Source: Branchiostoma floridae
Taxonomy: Eukaryota > Chordata > Leptocardii > Amphioxiformes > Branchiostomatidae
Length of the DNA: 64,000 nucleotides
NCBI RefSeq assembly: GCF_000003815.2
Contig: NC_049980.1
Span: 1,336,740-1,400,739, forward strand
Reading direction: 5' to 3'
Below the pieces are notes generated by a model. It searched no databases, was not told where the DNA came from, and was given only the letters and a program-made list of their open reading frames with translations. How positions within the stretch are numbered: position 1 is the stretch's first letter; each line of letters opens with the position of its first letter. A program made the translations under genes and the position numbers. Below, in pieces: positions 1 to 13,349 of this stretch.

Positions 1-1330
1 CAATATGAACCGGGCCCATATGGAAGAATATAATCTTCCACAGGAGCGCCAATGCATAACTGATTGGCTTTTAGAATTGCGGCAGCTCCTATTTTTCCGA
101 GAGTAAAAAAAGACGCATCTTCCATTCAGAAGATTTTCATCATGAAATTACATGACGCCATTCAACAATTTCCACTTCGATAACTAGGTCTAAGTACCGT
201 CATAATCTCTTTGTGATGTGGGTACATTTATTATTGCATTGAACTTTTTTTTAATCAAGTAGGGCATACGTTTTAATAATTGTCAAGCAGGTGCAAGTGT
301 TGTGTAGTAGGAGTGTGTTGTTGTTGTTGTTGTTTTTTTCAAGCTAAAAACTTCAATCTTCTTGTTTTGTATGAGCATAAACGGAGACGTCTCGAATTTT
401 TACAAGAATTTTACCACCCTGTCGCTTCATTTCTTTTCTGAAAAATCCCAGGACCAACAAGTTAACTTGATTTGGCTTTATCTATATATTTCATTTTCCT
501 TCAAATTCTTTGTTAAGTATATGCCCTGCATACCACTGTCAAAGTGTTTTACTTTGTATGCAATCAGCCATCGGACGTAATCTTGTCTGAGTGTTGTAAT
601 TTCCTGCTCGTAGCGTGCGAGACCTAGAGGATAGGAGTTTCTACCTTGTTCGGGGGTTTCTTTTCGGAGGTCAGTGGTGATACTCTGGTACTAAGAGTTT
701 TTTATTGGGCTCAAACTCTGGCAGTTTAAAGTTACTTACAATTTGAATGTACAAAGTTTACGTCAAAAAAGAACAACAACAACACTAACGTTAGAAGTAC
801 CTACATTTGTTTGGGAAAAAATACATGCATTTTCGCCACTGTCAAACTTACGTATCAAAACTAAACGCAAACTGTCCAATTTTCCCGCGTTTTCTGCCAA
901 GTAACATTTTCTCGATTGTCTCAACTAACCCCCAAAGTCAAATCTGCCAAAAATGATTGATAGTGCCATGCGGAATGTTGGTAAATTCATCGACACAGAC
1001 TTGTATTCTGACGTTCAATGCACGCGTACCGTCCGCTACCGCTCAAATGACCCTGTCTGAGCTCCAAATCCTCGCAAACTACAATTTCAAACCGGGCACA
1101 GGGTAACATATAGCCACTGTAAGGCTGTAATATGCATCTGTTTGTGTATAAACGGGATTGCAAGGCCCCGCTTATGAATATTAACTAGCATTCGCCTTTC
1201 TCGTCGCTGATTGGCTGGCGCCCATAAAGTAATTAACTCTCGCTCTCCCCAGACCGATGGCACCTGGCACCTGTGGGCTCTGGGGTCACGGGAGTTCACG
1301 GGAGAAGGCCGAAAGAAAACCAATTTCCCC
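1..1330. other. Non-coding span, no gene recognised
   Basis: No reading frame here looks coding. The span holds a short (TTG)n run near 317-336. Between about 1080 and 1310 the sequence is less AT-rich and carries an inverted CCAAT box (GATTGGCT near 1210). That could be promoter-proximal, but no TATA box, start codon or exon follows that I can support. Confidence 0.5.
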
Positions 1331-1735
1331 TCAGAAAAGTGCAGAAATTAATAATTTGAAATTGGTTCATGCCAAAAATTTTACTTGGATCATTTTACCA
1401 ACTATCTAATGCCTATCTACACCAAATTTAAGGTCATTCCATTGTAATTTAATGGTACAGGGGGTCAAAATATACCGTTGTGGTCAAAACGTGACCTTTA
1501 AACTTCAATAAAATCATTTTAGAGGCAGATATGAAAAAAATGAGAAAAAAGCACCTCGGTATTGACCCACTCTACTCTTGTGCCAAATTTCAGATCATTC
1601 GGTCCCGGAACGACGGAGATGATTCGATTTGAAGATTTGACAGGAGAAAGAAAGAAAGAAAGAAAGAAACATTACGAATACAATATATTTCACCATACCA
1701 TATATGGTATGGCTGAAATATAAATAAATAAATAG
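1330..1735. repeat. Retroelement-like 3' tail with AGAA microsatellite and hairpin
   Basis: The text from about 1340 has phrases such as 'aggtcattccattgtaattta' that recur, as I recall, in the 3' regions of marine invertebrate retroelements. It is followed by an (AGAA)n run at about 1644-1670, a perfect 20-nt palindrome at 1693-1712 (CCATACCATATATGGTATGG) and a (AAAT)n run ending near 1733. The order of tail, simple repeat and hairpin suggests the end of a mobile element. The family is not identified and both boundaries are approximate. Confidence 0.35.
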
Positions 1736-3510
1736 GAGAACCAGTGAATTGACTTGGTGAGGCCTGAAGGAGACATTTCCCAGCAGTACATAGGGACCAG
1801 GTCTGCCTGAGTAATGATCCAGCCTGGACCATTGGCAGCGGACTGCTGCCGTTAAAACGCTGCCACTGAATTGGTTTCATCGACCAGAAAACTGTTAATG
1901 GTCCAGACTTGGAAATGACAAGATAGAACAAGTGGAAGATCGATGCTGAAGGGCCCCCTATTGTTCACGATGGTGGAAAGAGCTTTTAAACCAACATGAA
2001 GTGTTCCCAGCTTAACAGGATAGTGTCTGTATCACAGGTTCATGACCAATAACACTGCCACATGGTATGAAACACCTGTTCTGGACTTCGAGTTGGTATA
2101 TACTGCAAATATGTAAACATTTGCAGTAGTATTATTTTTACAATTTTTTGCAGATAAATTCAATATATCAAATGAAAATCCCTTCCTTGTATATAAACAA
2201 TGTACTTTAATTTGTATCATAAAATTGCTAAATAAAATAGTATGTCTGCAAAGGTAAAGGAATTTACAGTACTTGATGCATGTAAGGATTACTGACAATT
2301 TTCTTCAGGTTTCGTACTGTAACAGTGTGAGTGGGCTAATCATGACACTCTCTGATAAGCTTACTCAGAACCTATTGTACATGACAATTTATCTAAAAAC
2401 GTTTTTGCATTTGTGCTAATTTTTCTGGTTTTGTTATTATTTTAGACTGTCATCATCAATGTCTTCAACAGTTTGCATCATCATTTTGCATTGGTTCTAA
2501 TTTTTCAGGTTTTATGATTGTCTTCAGACTGTCATCATCAACGTCTTCAATTGTTTGCATCTTTCTGATGTCTTGTTTTGTTGTTTTATTTTTGTGCAGG
2601 TAAGATGATCCACTGTTGCTGTCCAACCAACATGTAAAAGCTCTTTATTTTTTCACATTGCAATGCAGAAGAACACATTAAAGGTAAGGCAAATAGTTTT
2701 TAGATCATTATTTTTAGGGTATTTTCCAAATGGTTTTAGAATGTGCGTGAAGGTCTTTTGACACACTTTCTTTTTTCCGCACTGAAACGTGTTAGTACCA
2801 ACAAGGGGCTTTAATTTGATTCTTATGTTGGCCCCCATGGCCAGAGTCGGTAATGGTGGCTCCTGGGTTACTAATGATAGCCTAGTGGCCCACGGCCACT
2901 CAAGGTTCAGACAAGTCCACAAGGAGTTTGCACAAGGACTGCTAAGGAATAAGAATTAAGGAGTTCAAGATAGAGTGGGGCATTCCATCCCAAGCAGAAG
3001 CTAGCCATTTTTGTGCTACATGGGTATAAACTATAATTATATATTATTCACATTCTTATGTATACCTCATGATGAACAAATCTTTTCCTGAAATTGATAC
3101 TGAATCTGTGAGGTAACATTTTCTTCAGCCCGCATAATGATTTTCTCACACAACGATGCCTGTCTCAGGTTGCAACTTTGTTGCTGTTGCAAAAGAGTGT
3201 CAAGTATACTCATTATTTTGTCACATGGTCCCCATGAAAGAAGTTCTCTGGAAATGATTAATTGTTTGGTGCCCACACCATTTCTCTCAAGGTGCATCAT
3301 ATTCCCTAAGGTGGTTGTGTTTGAAATTGGAGATACAAAACAATGTTGATGAGTTATGATGCCACAGGGTAATATAATCTTTCAGTTGCAGAAAGGACAT
3401 TCAAACATTTCCAATGTTGCTTTAAAAAGTCACCGTTGGCAATTTATGGTTTGTCTATAAACATTTTTTCTTCTTATTGATATTTGTCTTTTTGTTCTCC
3501 AATCAAATAC
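1736..3510. other. Non-coding span
   Basis: Only short chance frames are present. A loose tandem of 'gactgtcatcatcaa(t/c)gtcttcaa' occurs twice, near 2447 and 2527, about 80 bp apart, which is an old local duplication. Nothing else is supported. Confidence 0.45.
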
Positions 3511-3516
3511 GATGTA

Positions 3517-3529
3517 AGGTCAATGACCT
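3517..3529. promoter_or_regulatory. Perfect IR1 nuclear-receptor-type element
   Basis: AGGTCA, one spacer base A, then TGACCT: a perfect inverted repeat of the nuclear-receptor half-site with spacing 1. This arrangement is the classic target of EcR/USP- and FXR/RXR-type heterodimers. The motif is directly visible; binding and a target gene are inference. Confidence 0.35.
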
Positions 3530-4190
3530 TGATCAGTCAGCTGTCACCTTAGGTACTGGAGGTGTAGCAGATATCCTAGGGTGTTTGATAACATTGTAGC
3601 AAGTGACAGGACAGAGCTACTGGGCCTGGTCACTATTTGAAAACTCAATGTCTTTGAGTAACAGCAGCAGTAGTGTGTTAGGCTTTGTCTTTCGATAGCT
3701 TGAATACGCATCTGTGTACGCCACCACTACAGATAAGGATGTGTTAGGCTTGAACATACCTTAATTCTCTTGGAGGTCTTATTTTATCCCATGGGGTAAT
3801 TATAGCTCTCACTCCTATTTAATTACATATCAAGATTCATCAAGTACATTATGAAATGACTTTGGTTTCATTTACTCTTCTTGATAGGTTACAATACTAC
3901 CTAGCAAGCATTTCATCAGGACCAACTAAAATATATTTGTTGACAGTAGATATAGCGTAGCAGTAGTAAGTAAAGCACATAGAAAAAATTGCCATTTTAA
4001 CAGATCAGCTAAAAAAAACACAATACACAGCAACTTTTAATGGGAAAAAAATCCTGTATTTTGCTTTTATCCCACACTGTTGTCCATCTACATGTACCTC
4101 CATCGATCCTTGAGGATCCCAGTGCCTCCGTTATTGAAATGAGCAGAGTAATCAAAGAGAGAAACAGACAGTTCAGAAACAGAGGTCACG

Positions 4191-4212
4191 GATGTCAGAG
4201 GTCACTGACATC
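4191..4212. promoter_or_regulatory. 8-bp-arm palindrome enclosing an AGGTCA half-site
   Basis: GATGTCAG and CTGACATC flank AGGTCA exactly. Another AGGTCA sits just upstream near 4182. A regulatory role is possible, but chance cannot be excluded. Confidence 0.2.
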
Positions 4213-4402
4213 GCCACTATACATCCATCTGAACTGACGGGTAACAGGACAGTTCTGAGATAAGAACTGTCCACACTGGGGAAAGGGCAGTAAATCAATA
4301 TTGCATCCCGGGCTGTACCATCTGTCAAATTTGTAGGGGGAGGGGAAAAGAGATTGAATTTATCAAAATAGGCCTGTTCACATTAAAAACTGTGCATGCA
4401 CA

Positions 4403-4415
4403 AGGTCAAAGGTGA
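4403..4415 (+). promoter_or_regulatory. DR1-type nuclear-receptor site
   Basis: AGGTCA, spacer A, AGGTGA: a direct repeat with spacing 1, one mismatch from the HNF4/RXR/COUP-TF consensus. It lies about 200 bp downstream of the AGGTCA palindrome. The site is seen; function is inferred. Confidence 0.25.
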
Positions 4416-4419
4416 ATGC

Positions 4420-6440
4420 CCCTAACAGGTGTTGTGTACATTATTCTTGCTTCCTGTTCAGACATGTTTTGTTGGATATCTTAGGGTCTTCAAATTTGGC
4501 ATATTACACACAATGCATCGCACAGCATATGCACAGTTAAAACTGAAGTTTTTAGAAAAGAAGTTTTTTAGGTCACTAAATGGTAGAGAAACAACCATTA
4601 CCTGCAAAGAGGCTTTGTTAGTTATTCCAATGGAATTCTTTCTTTAAAAAATACAAAATGTGCATACATTTAACACAGGTATAGATGCAAACTCTATCTT
4701 TTACAGTGACAAAAGTTGACACATACATTATTGGACTGGTAAAATCTGGCCCCTTATAGACAATACTGTTCCCTATTAGATAAGTATTGACTTTCCATAC
4801 GCATTTCCAGATTGGGCAATCAGAAGCCTTATGTGGAATTCGATATTCCTCCATTGTCTGCTGCCAGTTTTCAAGTAGGTCACCCGATATTTTAATTGAA
4901 TCTTTGGTCACGCCTCATTGTGGATCGCCATTAACACCTCCAAAATTATCTTAACACAATCCTTGGTTAATACGTGATGTGTTCGAAACAGGTCAGCCGA
5001 TAATCTTAACAGGCATTTGGTGCCTGGCACCATGCAGTATGGATCACAATCTACTGTGTGATAGTGAACATGTTATCTTGCCTTGCTTGGATTGGAAAAG
5101 CAACAATCCAGCATAATCTATTAATGGGGGAAAAAAGCAGGCTGATATCTCATTGCCAATCACACAACAGTGTGGATCAATACCAGGCCATGTGTTTATG
5201 TGAAAACACTGTCTTATAAACTGAAGCTTTTTAAAAGTGGTACAGCTTGCAGGTCTCTGCAATTTTGGGATCAAGTCATAAAAAAAGGTACAGTAAAACC
5301 TTGACAAGTAAATTTTTGTGATCCCTTACTTGATAATTTTTCCCGGTGAAACAAGCATAATGATTGCTGTCTATATAGTAACCACCTGTCCACGTAGACA
5401 ATATTTTTATTGGTTCCCAGATGGGAATTTCCTTTAAAAAAGTTTTTGAAAAACCTTTTCTGATGAGCTTTAGTTTGAGAAATGTCTCAGCCACTCCATT
5501 TCCAGTGTTCTTATCTACTGCATGTAAGTACCCTACTCTGGCACAAACCTTAGCCCAGTATGATATGGTGGTGCTTACAAAAGCCAGTCAATTTGTTATT
5601 TTGCCCCGGTTACACAGAGTGTGGTTTTCTATTTGCAATGCATTTCCAGCTATCAGATCGCATAATCCATAAGTCAAAAGCATTTTCTTAGTCTCAAAAT
5701 GGCATGGCATGGGAAATATATACTGTTTGAGAACTCCAGAGTGTTTTTAGCAATTCTACTCCATATCTTTTTATCACTTCAGTGCCTTCATTACTTAAGT
5801 GCAGTTTGCCCATATCTTGTACCTATTTCACCATATACACTGAGTAGTTGGTCCGGTACTTTGTTTTCACACCATTGCGCTTTACTGTGCTCTTTGTGCT
5901 GATGTACAAGATAGCATATCACCTGTACTTTCTGTAGAAACTGTTCTGTGGGAGCCAATTTATGCTGAGCTGCGTCCAACAAGTTGGTCGGAAAGTGCTT
6001 GCAATGCAAATCCAGAAACTATTCTCACTGGCAATATGCAGAAATCACCAGTCAACAGCAAGACTCAAAATACAAGGAAATCCATCTTCCCTCGGGCTAT
6101 CCTGCATTGCCTTTAAGTCCAGTGACAAGCCATGAGAATTGTGGTCACACACCATTGTGAATCATGAAGTCAGGCATCAAAATAGATTTTCTCAGCACGC
6201 TGTTTTTCCATGAATTTCAAATCCATCTTAAATGGCATTCCGTCTCAATCGAACAGCCTGCTCTTCAAACACAATGTGGCCTATGCTTTCTCACTATTGG
6301 GAATTCACAGAATTTTACATATAGATCATATCTCTATCACAGTGTCTAGACCTGGTGGTTATCTATATTATACATGTATAGAAGAATCTTAATGGTTATG
6401 TGGCATTGTGAATTACTTTATGTCAAGTAAGGAATCCTAT
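4420..6440. other. Non-coding span
   Basis: Short frames only, none with family resemblance or convincing splice borders. A partial precursor of the downstream minisatellite text ('gtggtcacacaccattgtgaatcatgaag') appears near 6143. Confidence 0.45.
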
Positions 6441-6493
6441 TTAGCCTGAATCACCACTCTGGATCTGTACCTGTACTATCTCTCCACTTATAA

Positions 6494-6830
6494 TGCCTTG
6501 GTTACACACCATTGTGGGCCCATAACTGTACTATCTCTCTAATGCCTTGGTTACACACCATTGTGGGTTCATAACTGTACTATCTCTCTAATGCCTGGTT
6601 ACACACCATTGTGAGTCCTTAACTGTACTATCTCTCTAATGCCTTGGTCACACCATTGTGGGTCCATAACTACTATCTCTCTAATGCCTTGATTACACAC
6701 CATTGTGGGTCCATAACTGTACTATCTCTCCAGTGCCTTGGTTACACACCATTGTGGGTCCAAACCTGTACTATCTCTCTAGTGCCTTGGTTACACACCA
6801 TTGTGGGTCCAAACCTGTACTATCTCTCCA
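6494..6830 (+). repeat. 49-bp minisatellite, seven units
   Basis: Units beginning TGCCTTGGTTACACACCATT start at 6494, 6543, 6592, 6640, 6685, 6734 and 6783, a period of 45-49 bp. Each ends in ACTGTACTATCTCTC. One degenerate unit lies upstream from about 6443, and decayed units continue to about 6980. Frames across it encode a repeating peptide only because of the repeat. Confidence 0.9.
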
Positions 6831-6984
6831 TGTTCATTGTATGCCCATGATAGCACAGCATTGTGCATCCATACCTGTACTATGTGTAGCTTTCCATATA
6901 GAGCACCTTGGTTACACAACACAGTGGATCCATACTGTATGTACTTAAGTCTTCTCCATTGTGGACCCATACCAATATTCTGTA

Positions 6985-8510
6985 TAAGATTTTTAGATCC
7001 CTACCTTCCATATCTTTCCCCTGTGCTCCAAGTCCATTTCAATCCTATCGTCTTTCATCCCACCCACTTCAAATCTCCACCAGCAACAGCCTCATTCTCT
7101 CCATCCATCCCTCAAGTCCTGCCTCCCGACTCCTGTATATAGAGTCCACCCCGTAGGCCCCCGTATGATGCAGAGGAGATGGGCTCCCCATGTGGTACGG
7201 AGGAGGAGCAGACAGGGTCTGACTTGTCTCTCAGCTAGCCGCCTGTAACCGTCCGTCTGCCTGGAGAGCCCGATCAGCTCTGATTGTGTTTATTGTAGGG
7301 GGAACAACCGATCGGCTGTGTGATTGATCCATGCATGCTTGTCAGGCTGTAGGGTTGTGAGTGCGCCGTGTTTAAAGCATGCAGCTGGTAGAAATAAACA
7401 GGTCATGACAACTGACTCAGAGATAACTCAGCGTAAAGTTGACGTCTACGCGCAATTTTTGCAACTTATGGCCCCTATTTGTGTTTTGTAAAGATTGCCT
7501 TAAATGGGTCCTTTCCATAATTGCAGATAGCTTTGTTTTTTCACACCTTCACAGTGCCTGTCTGCAAGTCATAAACAACAATCTTTCTGTATCCTTTACG
7601 GAAGATACCACGCGAAATCAAGCATTCTTTCTGTACTAGTCATTCAGCCACTCTTTAAGTTAATGCATTACCGTCACATATTCCCCACATGTCATTCATG
7701 CAGTCTTAAAGGTTTCTTGAAGCCATATCTTTTCATATCAGTCCCTCCATTTTTCAGTCAAAATTGTCCAAGAAAAACACCCAGGGGACCAATAAAATCT
7801 CGCTTGGGGTCACTACAGACAGGATTGTCTTTGACCATGGAAAAGTATCTTAGGGACCACTAATTAAAAATGTGCTAACATTGGCCAAGTGGTCTTTATG
7901 TTGAGGTGGTCTCTTGTACAGGTTTGATTGTACATTGACATGCATGCATGGTTTGACTGCATGCCTGTAGGTTAGTGCAAGTGTCCAGGGAGCGTTGACA
8001 AACTCCGCTGTTTTCATCAAGAACTGGACCAAGTTGCAAGGGATTTATTGCTTGGACTAGCAAATTGGTTAAAGTATTGATTAGCTTGGGATAGAAACAG
8101 GCATGCCATGCAGAACTAGTATGCGGTGCATGTACATTGATCTTGACTGTGTGCTTCAGGTTTGTTGAATGCTTAATCAAGAACATATAATATACTTTAA
8201 CAAGCTCTGTGTTGGCAAATCAGATAATATATTATTTATTCAGGATAGTTGGTAAAGGAGCAATGGGTTTCTATAAATAGTAAGTAATACATAGATATGT
8301 AATATAAGTATTAAATTAGATATCATTTTATCAAAAATCACAAGTAACTAATTTCTGTGATCCTTTTAGAACAGCTGTTCTAAAATTCTTAAAGTTGCAA
8401 GGTGGCAACAAATGGGTGGGAAAATTATACTTTTATCTGATGATGCATGCATGTATTACATACAAATTATGTTTTTATGCAAGATTCACCCAGTGTAAAG
8501 ATCAACCTCC
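6985..8510. other. Non-coding span
   Basis: Chance frames only. The 7180-7330 part is less AT-rich than its surroundings, but it holds no frame, splice site or promoter motif I can defend. Confidence 0.4.
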
Positions 8511-8514
8511 TTGT

Positions 8515-8695
8515 ATAACCCTGGCTGATCTTTCCCTCTACAATAATCTTAGGTGCACATTTTCACCTGATCTAAGTGCGGAATGTAGTGTTAAGTGCCT
8601 TTCCCAAGGGCACAATGTCAACAGGGCATGTCGGGAGATTCAAGCCTAGGAACTCTAGGGTCCAAGCCAAACACCCCACCACTACACCCTGCTTA
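8515..8695 (-). mobile_element. tRNA-derived SINE, degenerate
   Basis: Read on the minus strand, the right part begins with a decayed tRNA-like head: 'gtgtagtggtggggtgtttggct' then 'ctaggcttgaatctcccgac', a B-box relative. It continues into a conserved SINE body containing 'ttgtgcccttgggaaaggcac' and 'aacactacattccgcac...caggtg'. The same body is present at 40343-40500 on the plus strand, so this is a family. I recall the body from lancelet and other marine genomes. Both ends are approximate and no target duplication is clear. Confidence 0.65.
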
Positions 8696-8699
8696 TGTC

Positions 8700-9877
8700 C
8701 CTGTATGGGACTCAATCTACAAATCCTCCCAAGTGGTCCCTAACCATTGTCTTAGTAATGATGGATCCTTTTATCATTAAAGATCTCCTGCCCACACTCA
8801 ATCCTACTCAACTGTAATGATGTCCCCCGAAAGCCCAGCAGGCCGTAAAGATTACATGCCCAGACAAGCCTTCACCACAGCTATCACTTCAGCACTAAGG
8901 ACAGTCCATTACTGGTAATGCAGAAATAATGAATTTCATCATTCATACTCAGTGTCTCTCCCTCCCATTTGTATCTTAGCCATGGGTACATGACTAATCA
9001 GTGGGTACCTAGCAGAATCTATGTCTTCCTCATTAGCTCTTGAGTGAATAGACTGTGGTGATTTGAAAAGATGGATCTCCAAGTGTTTAAAAAACAGTTC
9101 GTCCCCGTTCCCATTGTCCTTTCCTCAAACTGCATGCCCGTTATTAGCATTTAAACACTTGGCACCAGCTGTAAATCCCTGTCAGTAATCTTGGCATGAT
9201 CATGATGAGTAGCCACACCACTGGCAGACATGGTTGAAACAATAGACCTTGAGGTGATGCTTGTCCCACACAACAAAACCTTATTTGTTTATGTCCCATA
9301 GAAAATGGCTCTTTTTCTTTGCATAGTGGATATCGATGTAAGGCACAGATGTTGTTGAAAGTTGGAAAAACTCGACCAGACGTGTAGAATAAGCAAGGCC
9401 AATCCCAGCATGTCTGGATGAAAACCTCCCATCCAGATGCAACTTGTGCTCACACATACATCATACTCAGTATCAATATGTGCAGCACTGTGTCAATGAT
9501 ACCCCTGACAGATTATGTCCTTATGTAACCCAACTCAAGAGACATGTGCAATCCCACAGTTACATTGCAGCCTGACTAAATCAAGCTCCTAGTAGCTATC
9601 ACACTGATAAGGACTCTAGAAGCTTGAAGGTCAACACCTCTAAGCCAGAAGGATTGAGAATATCACAATGCTGTTTATTGCATGTATGCACATGTGCTAA
9701 CAAACATTGTAGGCCAACTATTTTCAGACTGATAACTGTCTTCTACCATGATGTTGTACTAGGCAAATGCATTAAAAAAAAATAGTGAAGCTTACCCTGT
9801 GAATAGAGCTTGACAAGTGTAGAGTAAAGCTGACTTTGCAAGTTTTTTAACATGAGCCAGATATTTCCAACTGATTT
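8700..9877. other. Non-coding span up to assembly gap
   Basis: No coding signal or distinct repeat could be recognised. Confidence 0.4.
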
Positions 9878-9977
9878 NNNNNNNNNNNNNNNNNNNNNNN
9901 NNNNNNNNNNNNNNNNNNNNNNNNNNNNNNNNNNNNNNNNNNNNNNNNNNNNNNNNNNNNNNNNNNNNNNNNNNNNN
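9878..9977. other. Assembly gap, 100 N
   Basis: A run of exactly 100 N, probably a gap of unknown length. The flanks do not share an obvious repeat. Confidence 0.99.
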
Positions 9978-11225
9978 CTGCTCTGGACATTATTTGTGGC
10001 ACATGTGGTGTTAAATAATGATATAAGTAATGCATAGATAGCATGGATATACAAAATTAGTCTACAGAAATTTATTTCTCTGGTGGTTAGACTTTAACAA
10101 ACAAAAAAATTAACCAGAGGTCAGGATGGAAACTACATCTAATTAATATGATATTTTAAATGACAATGAATGCCATTTAAGATATCATATTTTAAATGAA
10201 AATGAATGTCATTGAATATCCATGACCAACATGTGATAAAAACTATGTATTAATTTTGTGAAATCTCATGCTGCATTCTCAAAATATCTACAAAGTCCCT
10301 TTCTCTTTGATAGACTTCAGACATGTACAAATGTATGACCAAAAATAGAGCAATAATCTGAAAGCCAATAACTTGAATCAATGTGGCCTTAAGTTACTCC
10401 CTGAGTACCCTCCCTCTTCATGCATTGTTTCTGTTCACACTATTGAATGATCCTCCTATATGTAAAGCCCACAGCTTGCATTACATGCCAGACAAAAAGG
10501 AAAACCTACTTACTGTAACAACATGAGTACCCCCCCCCCCTTTCTACTGGATTTTGTGTCTGCACTGCAAAACCTTTTAAAAGTTTTTTTACATAAGTGT
10601 GTGAAGTTACTCTAAATCATGCTTACAAATAGACATCTTTCATCATATTCCAAATTGTGAAATCAAGGCCTATAGAGACATACATATTAAAATTTGGTCA
10701 CTGTACAGTCGCCCAGGGATCCCCATCAACGAAAAGATGGCCTAACAGAAACATATGACTCATCCATAAACCTGCATGAGATGCTGGGAGGAGAACTATT
10801 ATATATATATATATTGTTGTTGGAGGATTATCTGTTGGCAGATGATAGAAGCAGAGCTATTGTTACCCATGATTTATCTGGCTAGAGATAAGTAGAGACA
10901 AACCTCTGCCTTGAATTGTTATGTGGAGAAGACAGTAAATCATACACATGTTATCTGTCTGATCAGAAAAGAACCATCATCAACGTGGCAGCTGAATCTA
11001 TCATGTTGTAGGTAAAATATTGTGCTTGTATCACGCTGTCATATAGATAGTCATTCCTGGATTCTTCCTAAAATGACAAAAACCTTGCAGGAATTTTGTA
11101 CTGTAATATTTTGATGTTTGACTTCTAGATCTCCCTAGTTTGTAGCATTGTGCATTTACAGTTGCTTTGGTTGCTTTTTTCATATTTCCTTCAGTACACT
11201 GACTAATGACATCCACTTTCAGTCC
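9978..11225. other. Non-coding span with simple repeats
   Basis: Contains a near-duplicate pair 'gatattttaaatgacaatgaatg' / 'catattttaaatgaaaatgaatg' at about 10148-10212, a C11 run at 10530-10540 and a (TA)n run at about 10799-10814. No coding signal. Confidence 0.5.
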
Positions 11226-11234
11226 TCTGTGATC

Positions 11235-11330
11235 CATTCTACCTTGACCGTCTATACTGTCTGTACCCTTGCAATTAGCCTATGGGCATGGATTTGCAAA
11301 TAAATAAACAAATAAATAAAAAATATATAT
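11235..11330 (+). mobile_element. LINE 3'-end remnant
   Basis: The text 'tgtctgtacccttgcaattagcctatgggcatgg' followed by 'caaataaataaacaaataaataaa' resembles the 3' end and tail of CR1/L2-group LINEs, where the last codons and an AAATAA-rich tail follow a similar phrase. Only this tail is visible; upstream coding sequence is not recognisable. Assignment is from recall and remains tentative. Confidence 0.4.
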
Positions 11331-11334
11331 ACTA

Positions 11335-13345
11335 GAAGAAAAGTAGTATTCTCATCAAAACACTTTTGTCAATTAGAGGCAATTTGGCTATAACATGACC
11401 TCTTGACAGTTGCATGTCAAATCTAGAAAGGTCCCGCTTTCATCCACCTAAAGACCAAATGAAAAGTTTCACTGCATCAAAATCCGTACTTCATTGCTGC
11501 AAAATAAGCAGAAAATTGCAAGGATGCAAACTATACTGGCATAGGACGATCACAAAGTCGATTTTACAGTGTCCCCACTGTCATGAACGTCTCATAGTAA
11601 AAACAGCTGAGAGTCAGCTCCACCATGATTGTCAATGTGGGATTTACATCTCGCTATGCCTCAGTGATTTTACTGCCCATTGCTACAGGAATGGTGCTTC
11701 CGACATCAAACTTTCATGCTTAATTCTCAGATGGATCCCAGGTTTATGTGAGCTGCCCTTTTCACGACATTGTCGTATCAACCATGAGAAAAATTAGTTC
11801 AGTCAGCTTTTTATTTCAGGCTGTCAAATCTTTAGACTTATCAATAAAAGATAGTTGGATGCCCTAACAGATGCTCCTCAATACAAGTTGTATTTTTATC
11901 ACTGGTTATAAGGCAGGGGACACCCAGGATAAACTGTAAATTAGCTATGGTCACAACACATTACTAGGAGAAGGGCTAGCAACCCCTCCCTGCAAAAATA
12001 TAGCCTGTTACAGGAACCACACAGAAACTTGCTGCCCTATAAGCCACTAGTCACTTCAAGCTTAACAAAAACAAGAATAACACATTGATAGTACCCAAAA
12101 CCAGTTACACTCAATGACATGCTACCTGCAGTTTGAAAAAAACCCACCATTCTCCCTCAAGTTGACAGAAGCAATAAAAGTGAAGATGGTATATGAATAA
12201 TTCTTTTGTCCTAAGTTGAACTTCGTGGCAAGCTTTGCTTACATGTATTGTTGTCTTAAATTCTTTGTGACTCTTCCATCATATTGGAGGCAAATGATAT
12301 TCCTTCTGCTCACTCCTCTGACATAACTCAACTTATTTGACCAATTTTTATAAGTCTAGCTGCGAAATGATGTGAAAAGTACTCCCTACAGGAGAAAAAC
12401 GTTAATGATAGGATTTAAAAAAAAAGTTTCTTCTTTATTCCTACAGTAGCTGGTTATGATTAATAAAAGGCAACAATCAAGTCATGCACAAACTCGTAAC
12501 TCAGGTGTTAATAGCCTTCTTGCAATTTCCTGATTTCCACACTGGAGATATATGAAATTCAATGTAACAGTTCCATGTATCAATCTTACAGTGAGCAGGC
12601 CATTCCCTGCAGTTAGAGAAGTAATTCTGGAACGAAAGTACTTGGGAATGGCCTTCAGCAGCGTTCATTCTGTCACAAATGCACAAAATGAGTAACGTTA
12701 GACTTGGAATGGAAGGAAGCCAGAATAAGTCATGTACTTGCAGAAGAGAAATTTGCCAGCAGGGGACAGAATCCCCCTGGCAGGATGTCTGTGGGTATTG
12801 GTGGATGGACGTAAGTATTTGCTGTAAAAGTTGGAATGGATTGGAAAGAGGCCCAAGAAAGCGGCCGTCAAAGCACTTATGATGTTGTGGTACTTCATTT
12901 CTAGAACACACTAGTAGATGATGAGCAATTTTGTTATTTTTGGTTGAATCCCTGCCACACATCCAAGCCAGCAGTTTTATCACATCTTCTGTAGCACTAT
13001 ATCTTATATACCTGCTGAAGTGTCACAGCATTTGTCAATTCTTAAAGCTGCTACAGTTGTGATATTACTACAACTATAAATCTTTGCTAGAGTTCTCCCT
13101 CTGTAGCCAAAAGTTTTGCTACATCAATCAGGTGCTAGTTAAAGCAACACATGTTCTTTCCACAACTTCCAATCTTAATGCTAAACTGTATAGCTGCAGT
13201 ATTTAGCTACTTTAAACCCTTCCGCTAATATTTTCCCTCTACAGCAAATACATGTGTTACATCATGTTACTCTAAATAATTGGCTGCTTTTTTACATTTT
13301 TAACATTTTACAAAATGATGCAAATGTCAAGTCAGTACAGCTTTA
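11335..13345. other. Non-coding span
   Basis: Two frames over 120 codons exist (11414-11797 + and 12501-12983 -). Neither shows a recognisable domain or convincing splice borders. No repeats of note. Confidence 0.4.
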
Positions 13346-13349
13346 TTTA

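Noticed and set aside
11414-11797. 127-codon plus-strand frame with several Cys/His
   Set aside because: Cys/His spacing fits no zinc finger, there is no family phrase, and the region lacks splice or promoter context.
12501-12983. 160-codon minus-strand frame
   Set aside because: Composition looks random; overlapping frames on both strands are equally open.
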